Part shown: positions 1-6,830 of the stretch, piece by piece
How the letters are laid out: each line of letters begins with the position of its first letter
Position numbering within the stretch: the first letter of the stretch is position 1
DNA from: an uncultured Clostridia bacterium
GTDB taxonomy: Bacteria; Bacillota; Clostridia; Christensenellales; Borkfalkiaceae
Length of the DNA: 16,092 nt
Assembly (NCBI GenBank): GCA_947176485.1
Contig: CAMWQS010000025.1
Coordinates: 1-16,092 of the forward strand
Direction of reading: 5' to 3'
Position numbers and translations under genes: made by a program
The notes under the pieces: generated by a model
Databases searched by the model: none
Seen by the model: only the letters and a program-made list of their open reading frames with translations
Told to the model about the DNA's origin: nothing

Positions 1-2
1 AC

Positions 3-1469
3 CACGGCACGCTGAACCTTCGTATGGACGACACCAACCCCGCCAAAGAGGACTACGAGTACGTCAATTCCATCGTGGACGCGGTCAAGTGGCTAGGCTT
101 CGAGTACGACAAGCTGGTGTACGCTTCCGACTACTACGACAGGCTTTACGAAATTGCCGAAAAGTATATTCTCGACGGCAACGCGTACGTCTGCGATTTG
201 TCTGCGGAAGAAATCACCGCAACCCGCGGCACGCTTACGGAGGCGGGCACGGAATCGCCCTACCGTAACAGAAGTATAGAAGAGAATTTAAAGCTTTTCC
301 GCGAAATGAAGGCGGGCAAGTATCCGGACGGCGCAAAGGTTTTAAGGGCGAAAATCGATATGTCCTCGCCCAACGTGAACATGCGCGACCCGATAATTTA
401 CCGTATCGCACGCGTGCCCCATTACCGCACGGGCGACAAGTGGTGCATATATCCTATGTACGACTTCGCTCACCCCGTATCCGACGCGATAGAGGGGATA
501 ACGCACTCTCTATGTTCCCTTGAATTTGAAAACCACAGACCTCTTTATAACTGGTTCGTTGAAAAGGCGGGCTTCCCCGCACCCCGACCCAGACAGATAG
601 AGTTTGCAAGGCTTAATATTACCAACACGCTTATGTCAAAACGCTATCTCAAAAAGCTCGTAGACGAGGGCTTCGTGGACGGCTGGGACGACCCCCGTAT
701 GCCGACCATTATGGGCTTGAAGAACCGCGGCGTTCCGCCCGTAGCGTTAAAGAAATTCTGCGCCGACGTCGGCGTTGCAAAGGCGTACTCGATAGTCAAC
801 CAAACGCAGCTCGATAGCTGTATCCGCGACGAGCTGAACGCCAACGTAGAGCGCGCTATGGCGGTCATCAACCCCGTTAAGCTTACGATAACCAACTACA
901 CCGGAGAAGAAGAGCTTGACTTTGAAATCAATCCCACCAAAGAGAACGGCGGCACCCGCAAGATTAAATTCACGGGCAGCGTGTATATCGACAGGGACGA
1001 TTTCTCGTTAAATCCTCCGCCCAAGTACAAAAGGCTTCAAAAGGGCGGCAACGTGCGCTTAAAGGGCGCGTACATCGTCCGTTGCGACGAAGTAAAGCTC
1101 GATAAGAACGGAGAGGTGGAGGAAATTCTTTGCACCTACTTCCCCGAAACGCGTAGCGGCAGTACCGCCGTTACCGATATCAAGGCTAAGGGCGTTATTC
1201 AGTGGGTTGACTGCAAGTACGGCGTGGACGCCGAGTTCAGACAGTACGAGCCGCTTTTAAACGACGAGGAGTACCCCGACCAAGACTACGCAGAAAGGCT
1301 GAATAAGAACAGCTTGAAGAAGTTCTACGGTAAGGCTGAACCTTATCTTGCCGAAAGCGAGAACGGCAAGCCCTTCCAGCTTATGCGTACGGGCTACTAC
1401 AAGAAGGATACGAAGGGCGGACTTATATTGTCCGAAATAGTTTCACTTAAAGATAATTTTAATAAATAA
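3..1469 (+). CDS. glnS: Glutaminyl-tRNA synthetase, 5' end missing
   Basis: Class I synthetase that charges tRNA-Gln with glutamine in the cytoplasm. The frame is open from the first base, and the first whole codon is at 3. The visible 488 residues begin just before the conserved LRMDDTNPAKED block, so about 60 N-terminal residues, including the HIGH ATP-binding motif, lie outside the window; the Met codon at 24 is internal. Seen inside: RGTLTEAGTESPYRNR, the KWCIYPMYDFAHPVSDAIEG segment, ITHSLCSLEF, the second ATP motif as LMSKR (about residue 210 of the fragment), then GWDDPRMPTI and the C-terminal beta-barrel anticodon-binding region ending near the stop. The match to bacterial GlnRS (about 550 aa) is strong and collinear. 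It is GlnRS rather than GluRS because of the DDTNP and GWDDPRMPT signatures. A hairpin follows the stop. Confidence 0.96.
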   Translation, partial: HGTLNLRMDDTNPAKEDYEYVNSIVDAVKWLGFEYDKLVYASDYYDRLYEIAEKYILDGNAYVCDLSAEEITATRGTLTEAGTESPYRNRSIEENLKLFREMKAGKYPDGAKVLRAKIDMSSPNVNMRDPIIYRIARVPHYRTGDKWCIYPMYDFAHPVSDAIEGITHSLCSLEFENHRPLYNWFVEKAGFPAPRPRQIEFARLNITNTLMSKRYLKKLVDEGFVDGWDDPRMPTIMGLKNRGVPPVALKKFCADVGVAKAYSIVNQTQLDSCIRDELNANVERAMAVINPVKLTITNYTGEEELDFEINPTKENGGTRKIKFTGSVYIDRDDFSLNPPPKYKRLQKGGNVRLKGAYIVRCDEVKLDKNGEVEEILCTYFPETRSGSTAVTDIKAKGVIQWVDCKYGVDAEFRQYEPLLNDEEYPDQDYAERLNKNSLKKFYGKAEPYLAESENGKPFQLMRTGYYKKDTKGGLILSEIVSLKDNFNK

Positions 1470-1477
1470 AAGGAAGG

Positions 1478-1504
1478 GGCGCACGGCTTAAAAAACCGTG
1501 CGCC
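1478..1504. terminator. Hairpin after glnS, possible terminator
   Basis: Perfect 9-bp inverted repeat GGCGCACGG / CCGTGCGCC around a 9-base A-rich loop, starting 9 bases after the glnS stop. On the plus strand no T-tract follows, so intrinsic termination would be weak. On the minus strand it is followed by CCTTCCTTTTATTTATT, so it may also end transcription coming from the DUF1540 gene. Confidence 0.5.
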
Positions 1505-1550
1505 TCAAAGATTATCGTTTGATTTGTGGTTTGTGCGTTAACCGTAAATG

Positions 1551-1583
1551 CAAGTAAGATACTTGATTAAACGGAACGTTTAA
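1551..1583. repeat. Two adjacent small inverted repeats at the end of the DUF1540 gene
   Basis: CAAGTA-AGA-TACTTG (1551-1565) is followed one base later by TTAAACG-GAA-CGTTTAA (1567-1583). Both are perfect and have 3-base spacers. The second covers the stop codon of the minus-strand DUF1540 gene. Neither is followed by a T-tract. They could be mRNA 3'-end structures or operator-like dyads; the function is unknown. Confidence 0.4.
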
Positions 1584-1732
1584 ACCTTTTCGGAATAGCT
1601 TTCGCAGCAAGTGCAGTCAACTTGATTACAAGTGCAACCGACCTTAATGTGTTCAAGCGTGCAGTTGCAACCACGGTGATTATACTTGCAGGTTGCTACG
1701 TCGCAAGCTATATCGTAATTTACGTTTTCCAT
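1580..1732 (-). CDS. DUF1540-type cysteine-rich mini-protein (50 aa)
   Basis: Short gene running ATG at 1732 to TAA at 1580, preceded by a clear GGAGG ribosome site (1740-1744) with a 7-base gap. The 50-residue product begins MENVNYDIACDVATCKYNH and contains ten cysteines (positions 10, 15, 22, 24, 33, 35, 40, 42 and 43 are clear). The pattern C-x4-C-x-Y-N, then a Gly-Cys-x-Cys element, an I-x-V-G-C segment and a CxC/CxxC cluster matches the DUF1540 family as I know it: small proteins of Clostridia, probably metal-binding, with no assigned biochemical function. The gene is divergent from rplI and convergent with glnS. No convincing promoter was found upstream. The ribosome site, composition and family pattern make it a real gene; a metal-binding role is inference. 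Confidence 0.85.
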   Translation of the reverse strand: MENVNYDIACDVATCKYNHRGCNCTLEHIKVGCTCNQVDCTCCESYSEKV

Positions 1733-1797
1733 AAAATAACCTCCGTTTTTATTTTGTGCCGAAACGCGTTAAATATGCGTGTTAATATCCGCTATCC

Positions 1798-1826
1798 TTG
1801 ACAAACCGCCCTATCGGCGTTAAAAT
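1798..1826 (+). promoter_or_regulatory. Sigma-A promoter of rplI
   Basis: TTGACA (1798-1803, perfect -35), a 17-base spacer, then TAAAAT (1821-1826, one mismatch to the -10). Transcription would start near 1833, leaving a leader of only about 14 bases that is almost entirely the ribosome site AAAGAGGTG (about 1833-1841) before the ATG at 1847. Confidence 0.8.
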
Positions 1827-1846
1827 ATATATAAAGAGGTGTTACG

Positions 1847-2290
1847 ATGAAAGTTATACTACTGCAAGACGTAAAAGGACAAGGCAAAAAAGGCGAGGTT
1901 ATCGACGTTAACGAAGGTTACGCCCGCAACTTCCTTATAAAAAAGGGACTTGCCGAGGTTGCAACCGCAGTTAAATTGAACGATTTAAAGCAAAAAAATT
2001 CCGCCGCAGAGTTCCACAAAGCGGAGGAAATCAAAGCCACGCGGGAGCTTGCCAAGGATATTAACGGCAAAAACTTCACCGTCAAAATAAAGGCGGGGCA
2101 AGCCGGCAAGGTTTTCGGCTCGGTAACGGGCGCGAATATTGCCGATGCGTTGAAGACGGCGGGCTACGATATCGATAAAAGGAAGGTCGTTCTTCCCACG
2201 CCCATAAAAACCTTGGGTGTATACGATATCGACTTAAAGCTTTTGGAAGGCATTTCCGCCAAAATCAAAGTAACGGTCGAAGCTGAATAA
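1847..2290 (+). CDS. rplI: Ribosomal protein L9 (bL9)
   Basis: Large-subunit ribosomal protein that binds 23S rRNA through its N-terminal domain. The 147 aa match the usual family length of about 150. The N-terminal domain carries the L9 signature (residues 13-36: GKKGEV...GYARNFLIKKGLA, with the G, V, GY, N, FL and G positions all conserved). A charged connecting helix of about residues 40-75 follows, and then the C-terminal domain with GKVFGSVT and the VVLP...IKTLGVYD segment. The start is set by AAAGAGGTG five bases before the ATG and by the canonical MKVILLQDV N-terminus. The gene is monocistronic here, with its own promoter and a strong terminator, and no dnaB neighbour of the kind often seen downstream in Bacillota. 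Confidence 0.97.
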   Translation: MKVILLQDVKGQGKKGEVIDVNEGYARNFLIKKGLAEVATAVKLNDLKQKNSAAEFHKAEEIKATRELAKDINGKNFTVKIKAGQAGKVFGSVTGANIADALKTAGYDIDKRKVVLPTPIKTLGVYDIDLKLLEGISAKIKVTVEAE

Positions 2291-2320
2291 GCAGGATTAT
2301 CTTATCACAAATCAAACTTA

Positions 2321-2351
2321 AAGCGGTTGGCGTTTGCGCCAACCGCTTTTT
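2321..2351. terminator. Intrinsic terminator between rplI and the DUF2207 gene (convergent)
   Basis: 12-bp perfect stem AAGCGGTTGGCG / CGCCAACCGCTT with a 4-base TTTG loop, followed by TTT on the plus strand (a run of five T including the stem end). It lies 30 bases after the rplI stop. On the minus strand the stem runs into CTTTAAGTTTGATTT, so it probably serves both converging units. Confidence 0.85.
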
Positions 2352-2361
2352 AATTAACTTA

Positions 2362-4272
2362 TTAACGGAAACGCCCGCCGCCACCGCCGTGGCCGCCGCC
2401 GGAGAAACCGCCGAAGCTTCCGTGGCCGCCGCCCGACGAACCCGAGGAGGAGGGACGGGAAGCCATATTCGACTTCATCGACGCAAACGATATATGCATA
2501 ATTCTGTTCATTACGTAGAAGTTCAAAAGCGTATCCGCAGTGGAGCAAGTTGCCCATTGAGGAGGCTGTACCGTTATATCCTTGAACTTTTCTTCCCACT
2601 TATCCGACACGCCCAAAACCTGCGCGTAGGGGAGAATATGGTAGAAGAATTCGGGGTCTTCTTCAAGCATGGTTTCAAGCTTATCCTTTTCAACCAGCTC
2701 GATAAAGTTCTTAAAGCCAACGATTTCGTTCAGCTGTGCCGTGTATTCCTTGGTTCTGTTTATTATAGTTACCGAGGTACCCACGGTTGCGCAGACTATT
2801 ACGCAAAGCAAAATTTTGGGGATAGTACCGAGAATGAACGAGGGAACGAAAATGGTGTACACCAAGGTCAACAACGCGCTTATGCCTATCACGGCAACGA
2901 GGAAGGCTATTTTGGTACTTTTCTTCGATTTGTATTTGTTGCTTACTAAGCCCATACAGAAAATGAATAAGAATACGAGGGGAACTATTGCTATAAACGG
3001 TGCCCATATCGTAAAGCGTAGGGATACTTGTAACAAGCCTAAAAGCAACGGCGTAATTCCAAGCATCAGTCCCGCCAAAATCGCAACTATCCAAGAGATA
3101 ACGACGCTTTTGCTATCGTAAAGGTTTTTGTTTTGGCTACTCATCATGCGGGTAACTTTGTCGATGGTGATATAAAATCTGTTTCTTAAAAAGCTGGGTT
3201 TTACTACGTCCAACCCGCTGAATAGCTCGGCAAAAAGTATCTGCTCGTAATCGGGCGTGCCTTGCGGCAACGCTTGTACTATGCGTATTAAAGAAGGGTC
3301 GCGCTGGTCGTCGAAGTTTATCTTCAGATAACCTTTATCTGCCCAGTGGAAAATCATCGAGGTTATATCTTCGGAATCGACTTTCCCGTCAATCAGCAAA
3401 CCCATTAAAAGGGGGCTCATTTTATTGGGTGCGTCAAAGTTTACGTAGGGGGTAAGTCCGCCCTTATTAAAGCACAGTAACTTCAAGACGACGACTATTA
3501 AAAGTATCACCGCCGCAGCTATAACGAACCAGTAAGGGGTAAAATCGAAGTAGGTTGAAAGCGCACCTTCTTCAAACTCCAAGTCAAACCTTAACGCATA
3601 GTTCAAAATTTCGTTTTCGTAATCGGAGAAGGAAATTACCGTTCTCCCGTCTTTGATTTCGGTAGTGGCAGTAAGCGGTGCTACCTTTCCCGAAACCGAC
3701 TGATAGAAGCAGCTTACGCTGTTATCTTTATAACCCTCCGGCAGTTTAAGCACGACGGATATATTGCTAATCTCGCAATCCCAACCCGTGCCTATAGGGG
3801 TAAGAGCAAGCTTGTTTGCGCCCTCTTGTGCCTTCGTCAAGCAATAATCGTAGGTTATGCGGTAGGTATGCTCGTCATTCTTATATTTGCTGTCGCCAAT
3901 GTCAACGGAAAGGAAACCGTTGTCCTCAGTGAAAACGTCGTAGTAAACGGAGGTAGGGGTGCCGTTTATAAGCTCGCTCACGTTTACGTTTTTAATAACC
4001 TCGCCCGCGTTCGACGGGATATCGCGGATAAAGCCAGTCATATTGTAATAATATACGGTTATATCCTCGGTTACCGCGATTGTGCGGTCGTTTTTTATAT
4101 CCATTTCAACGGCGTAGCCCGAAAGATAGGTGTAGTTATGGAGCCTTCTGCTGCTGCGCGTAGTTTCTGCGCTTGCAAGCTTTGCGCCGCCGAAGCCCGC
4201 CGCAAGGCACACCACGGATAAGAACAAAATTAAAAGCGCAATAAAATAAGGTTGTAATTTTAACTTTTTCAT
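2362..4272 (-). CDS. DUF2207 family membrane protein
   Basis: Exported, multi-pass membrane protein of 636 aa; the family has no proven biochemical function. Layout: signal peptide or first membrane segment about 8-27 (ends near the ASA before E36); an extracytoplasmic beta-rich DUF2207 domain about 45-235; membrane segment 247-267; a cytoplasmic region with the family's SPLLMGLLIDGKVDSEDIT and GYLKI motifs (about 286-318); hydrophobic segments near 389-415, 420-443, 454-475 and 484-504; a conserved LEEDPEFFYHILPYAQVLGV block (536-555); and a Gly/His/Ser-rich tail (608-636), typical of these proteins. It is the last gene of a unit with the Nudix gene and lemA, 51 bases after lemA with a strong hairpin between them. 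Ribosome site AAGGGA lies just before the ATG. The LemA-DUF2207 pairing recurs in bacteria, which suggests a shared membrane role (inference). Confidence 0.9.
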   Translation of the reverse strand: MKKLKLQPYFIALLILFLSVVCLAAGFGGAKLASAETTRSSRRLHNYTYLSGYAVEMDIKNDRTIAVTEDITVYYYNMTGFIRDIPSNAGEVIKNVNVSELINGTPTSVYYDVFTEDNGFLSVDIGDSKYKNDEHTYRITYDYCLTKAQEGANKLALTPIGTGWDCEISNISVVLKLPEGYKDNSVSCFYQSVSGKVAPLTATTEIKDGRTVISFSDYENEILNYALRFDLEFEEGALSTYFDFTPYWFVIAAAVILLIVVVLKLLCFNKGGLTPYVNFDAPNKMSPLLMGLLIDGKVDSEDITSMIFHWADKGYLKINFDDQRDPSLIRIVQALPQGTPDYEQILFAELFSGLDVVKPSFLRNRFYITIDKVTRMMSSQNKNLYDSKSVVISWIVAILAGLMLGITPLLLGLLQVSLRFTIWAPFIAIVPLVFLFIFCMGLVSNKYKSKKSTKIAFLVAVIGISALLTLVYTIFVPSFILGTIPKILLCVIVCATVGTSVTIINRTKEYTAQLNEIVGFKNFIELVEKDKLETMLEEDPEFFYHILPYAQVLGVSDKWEEKFKDITVQPPQWATCSTADTLLNFYVMNRIMHISFASMKSNMASRPSSSGSSGGGHGSFGGFSGGGHGGGGGRFR

Positions 4273-4287
4273 ATTATCCCTTAATTA

Positions 4288-4313
4288 AGTAACGGCGCAA
4301 GCGCGCCGTTACT
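4288..4313 (-). terminator. Intercistronic hairpin between lemA and the DUF2207 gene
   Basis: Perfect 11-bp stem AGTAACGGCGC / GCGCCGTTACT with a 4-base loop. It lies between the lemA stop (4324) and the DUF2207 start (4272). On the minus strand it is followed only by TAATTAA, so it is not a strong intrinsic terminator. It could be a partial terminator, an mRNA-stability element or a processing site that sets unequal expression of the two genes. Confidence 0.5.
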
Positions 4314-4323
4314 GAAAATTATT

Positions 4324-4905
4324 TTAAAACTGTACTTTTACGTTCTGTCTTTCTTCGGGGTTCTCAATCGTGAAGTATTCACGCTGTTCAAGCTTCATCA
4401 TCTTTGCAATGATAAGGGAGGGGAAGCCTTTGATTTTTTTGTTAAGCTCCCTCACGCAAGCGTTGTAATACTTTCTTGCGTTAACGAGCTCGTTTTCGAT
4501 AACCCTTAACTGGTTTTGCAAATCAAGGAAGTTGGTGTTTGCTTTCAGTTCGGGGTAGTTTTCGGTTACCCTTCTAAAGCCTTGTAAAACGGTGGTCAGC
4601 TCTCTGTCTGCCGCAATCTTTTCGCTTACGGTGGTCGCGCTCATAGCTTTTGCACGCGCTTCGGTTACCATCCTAAAGGTTTCGCTTTCGTGCTTTGCGT
4701 AGCCCTTAACCGTTTCAACGAGGTTGGGGATAAGGTCGTATCTCTTTTTCAGATACACGTCTATGCCCGAGAACGCGTCGTCGCCGTTCGCGCCGAGACT
4801 AACGAACTTGTTGTAGGTTGCAATTGCCCAAATAACGATTATAAGGACTACCGCAACTGCGGCAACTATGCCGATGATGCCGCCGGTTGAAAGTAATAAT
4901 TTCAT
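4324..4905 (-). CDS. lemA: LemA family membrane protein
   Basis: 193-residue LemA protein, close to the family's usual 180-190 aa. One N-terminal membrane segment (about 9-29) is followed by the hallmark YNKFVSLG...VYLKKRYDLIPNLVETVKGYA region (31-70), a long helical coiled-coil-like body, and the C-terminal FPSLIIAKMMKLEQREYF motif (161-178) with V-x-F at the end. Known members sit in the membrane with the helical part exposed; the precise function is not established. The ATG is preceded by GAGGT, which nearly touches the stop of the Nudix gene 8 bases upstream, so it is cotranscribed with that gene and with the DUF2207 gene downstream. Confidence 0.94.
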   Translation of the reverse strand: MKLLLSTGGIIGIVAAVAVVLIIVIWAIATYNKFVSLGANGDDAFSGIDVYLKKRYDLIPNLVETVKGYAKHESETFRMVTEARAKAMSATTVSEKIAADRELTTVLQGFRRVTENYPELKANTNFLDLQNQLRVIENELVNARKYYNACVRELNKKIKGFPSLIIAKMMKLEQREYFTIENPEERQNVKVQF

Positions 4906-4913
4906 TTTTTACC

Positions 4914-5408
4914 TCACTTAAAATTTTTTATTTCAGCCAAAGCGTTCTTTAAAAACGCCTCCGCCGTGGAATCTTTTTTAATTGCCTCTAAGGCTTCGTT
5001 AAAGGTGAACCATTTAACGTTCTCTATTTCCTTTTCGTCGATTACGGGTTCGCCGTCCTCAGCCATAATAAGATAGCCCAGCATCAAAACGTTTTTCGGC
5101 TCGTGATAGCGGGAGCCCATATATTTGAACTTAACCGTATTCAGCTTGGTTTCTTCTTTGAATTCCCGCGTTACCGCCTTTTCAGCCGTTTCGCCCTTTT
5201 TGATATATCCCGCAAAAAGAATGTAGCCTTCGTGCCCTATATGCTTTGCAAGCAGTATTTTATCTTTTTGTCTGTTTGTAACGACCATACTAACGGCAGT
5301 AGGGAATTGCGCAAACCTGAACTGCCCGCAAGCCTTGCAATAGGGGACCAGCCCTTCGCCGCTTGCAAACATAAGCGTCAATTTTTCGCCGCATTCCGTG
5401 CAAAACAT
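4914..5408 (-). CDS. Nudix hydrolase with N-terminal zinc ribbon, NudC-like
   Basis: 164-residue Nudix pyrophosphohydrolase. The N-terminus holds a four-cysteine zinc ribbon (C3, C6, C24, C27), as in NudC NAD(+) diphosphatases. The Nudix box spans residues 67-89 (G-x5-E-x7-REFKEETKL): the catalytic REFKEE is intact, but the usual Gly of EExGU is Lys88. After the box, where NudC has SQPWPFPxS followed by a hydrophobic LM stretch, this protein has SRYHEPKNVLMLGYL (99-113), so position is kept but sequence is not. Substrate is therefore uncertain: an NADH/NAD-cap type activity is possible, and so is another nucleotide derivative. It is shorter than E. coli NudC (257 aa). The ATG follows a perfect AAGGAGG with 6-base spacing. 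First gene of the unit with lemA and DUF2207. Confidence 0.88.
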   Translation of the reverse strand: MFCTECGEKLTLMFASGEGLVPYCKACGQFRFAQFPTAVSMVVTNRQKDKILLAKHIGHEGYILFAGYIKKGETAEKAVTREFKEETKLNTVKFKYMGSRYHEPKNVLMLGYLIMAEDGEPVIDEKEIENVKWFTFNEALEAIKKDSTAEAFLKNALAEIKNFK

Positions 5409-5453
5409 CGTTTTCCTCCTTATGCGTCCGCGGGCGTCTTGCCGTGAACTAAG

Positions 5454-5468
5454 CTACTTATCAAGTAG
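5454..5468. repeat. Small inverted repeat at the predicted 5' end of the Nudix-lemA transcript
   Basis: CTACTT-ATC-AAGTAG, a 6-bp stem with a 3-base spacer, lying at the predicted transcription start (about 5468) of the minus-strand unit. It could form a 5'-end hairpin or be a protein-binding dyad. No further support. Confidence 0.35.
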
Positions 5469-5474
5469 ATATAT

Positions 5475-5503
5475 ATTATATACTATTATTCAAGGCTTTT
5501 CAA
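5475..5503 (-). promoter_or_regulatory. Sigma-A promoter of the Nudix-lemA-DUF2207 unit
   Basis: On the minus strand: TTGAAA (5498-5503), a 17-base spacer, then TATAAT (5475-5480, perfect -10). Transcription should begin near 5468, about 60 bases before the Nudix ATG. It is back to back with the plus-strand promoter at 5531-5559. Confidence 0.8.
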
Positions 5504-5530
5504 GCGGTTAACGCAAATTTCACAAATTTA

Positions 5531-5559
5531 TTGACTTTAAACGGCTTATAATATATAAT
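5531..5559 (+). promoter_or_regulatory. Sigma-A promoter of the UDP-sugar pyrophosphorylase operon
   Basis: TTGACT (5531-5536, one mismatch), a 17-base spacer, then TATAAT (5554-5559, perfect). A second TATAAT at 5547-5552 is badly spaced. Transcription should begin near 5566, giving a leader of about 37 bases with no clear Shine-Dalgarno sequence. Confidence 0.8.
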
Positions 5560-5602
5560 AGTATAAGTAAATTTTTAACAAATTCTCACTTTGGGTTTTA
5601 TT

Positions 5603-6817
5603 ATGAATTACGAAAGGTCAAAACTCTATTTAAAAGAGCGCGGACAAGAGCATCTTTTAAATTATTACGACGGGCTGACGGAAGAAGAAAGGGAACAGCT
5701 TTTAAAGGATATCGAAGACACCAACTTCTCCGTATTGAAAAGGCTTGATAAATCTACTAAAAAGACGGGTAAAATTACGCCCATAAGCGCGGTTACCATT
5801 CAGGATATCAAAAGGCGTAGGCTTCAGTTCGAAAGCGTAGGCCTTAACTTTCTGCGTGAGGGTAAAGTCGCCGCAGTTTTACTTGCGGGCGGGCAAGGCT
5901 CGCGCCTCGGGTACGAGGGGCCCAAGGGCACCTTCGATATGGGCTTAACGCGCAAATTGTCCATTTTCGAGCTGCAAATGAATAACCTTACTTCCGTGGC
6001 TGAAAAAGCGGGAAGGCATATTCACTTGTTCGTTATGACCAGCGTCCAGAATAACGACGAAACGGTAAAGTTCTTTAAAGACAATAACTACTTCGGCTAC
6101 CCGCACGAGTTAATTCATTTCTTCATTCAGGACGTTGCGCCCACCTGCGACTTTGACGGCAAGGTTTTCCTTGACCAAAAACACCGCGTATCGCTTGCGC
6201 CAAACGGCAACGGCGGGTGGTACTCGTCGCTCGTTAACAGCGGGCTCGCAAGAGTAATCGAGCGCGAAAATATCGAGTGGCTTAACGTTTACGCAGTTGA
6301 TAACGTTTTACAGAAAATGTGCGACCCCGAATTCATAGGCGCAACCGTTTTAAAACAATGCCGTTGCGGGGCGAAAGTCGTTTCCAAGGTAAGCGCGGAA
6401 GAAAAGGTCGGCGTTATTTGCTGTGAGGACGGCAACCCGACGGTATTAGAATATTTTGAAATGCCCGAACGCCTTAAAACCAAGATGAAGAAGGGCGAGC
6501 TCGTGTACCGCTTCGGCGTAACCTTAAACTATCTTTTCAACGTAAACGATTTAAACCTTACCTTGTCCGGCAAGCTTCCTTATCACCTTGCGGAAAAGGC
6601 AATACCCCACGTCGAGGACGGTGAAAGAATAATTCCCAAACAGCCTTGCGGCTACAAGCTTGAAACGCTCGTCGTCGATATGATAAAGCTTATGGGCACT
6701 TGCCTTGCTTACGAGGTTGAAAGGGATAAGGAGTTTGCACCCGTAAAGAATTTGACGGGAGTAGACAGCGTGGACACTGCCCGCGCTTTGCTAATTAAAA
6801 ACGGTATAGTGTTATAA
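5603..6817 (+). CDS. UDP-N-acetylhexosamine / UDP-sugar pyrophosphorylase, eukaryotic (UAP1/AGX) type
   Basis: Nucleotidyltransferase of the UDPGP family. It joins UTP and a sugar-1-phosphate (most likely GlcNAc-1-P or a hexose-1-P) to give a UDP-sugar and pyrophosphate, in the cytoplasm. The 404-aa product shows LAGGQGSRLG (94-103) and PKG (107-109) for UTP binding, PNGNGG (200-205) as in AGX1/UAP1, VDN (232-234), VLEYFE (281-286) and a C-terminal GYKLETLVVD...EVERDKEFAPVKN block that matches eukaryotic UAP1 closely. It is unrelated to bacterial GlmU. I chose the ATG at 5603 (MNYERSKLYL), which fits homologue N-termini as I recall them; an in-frame TTG at 5591 would add four residues. Neither has a good ribosome site. 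The protease gene follows 13 bases later, so they are cotranscribed. The exact sugar cannot be read from sequence. Confidence 0.9.
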   Translation: MNYERSKLYLKERGQEHLLNYYDGLTEEEREQLLKDIEDTNFSVLKRLDKSTKKTGKITPISAVTIQDIKRRRLQFESVGLNFLREGKVAAVLLAGGQGSRLGYEGPKGTFDMGLTRKLSIFELQMNNLTSVAEKAGRHIHLFVMTSVQNNDETVKFFKDNNYFGYPHELIHFFIQDVAPTCDFDGKVFLDQKHRVSLAPNGNGGWYSSLVNSGLARVIERENIEWLNVYAVDNVLQKMCDPEFIGATVLKQCRCGAKVVSKVSAEEKVGVICCEDGNPTVLEYFEMPERLKTKMKKGELVYRFGVTLNYLFNVNDLNLTLSGKLPYHLAEKAIPHVEDGERIIPKQPCGYKLETLVVDMIKLMGTCLAYEVERDKEFAPVKNLTGVDSVDTARALLIKNGIVL

Positions 6818-6830
6818 TTAAAGGAAATAT

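Noticed and set aside
2389..2949. Open frame of 186 codons on the plus strand
   Set aside because: Antisense to the DUF2207 gene, with an Arg/Ala-rich start that mirrors the Gly-rich tail; no ribosome site and no family features.
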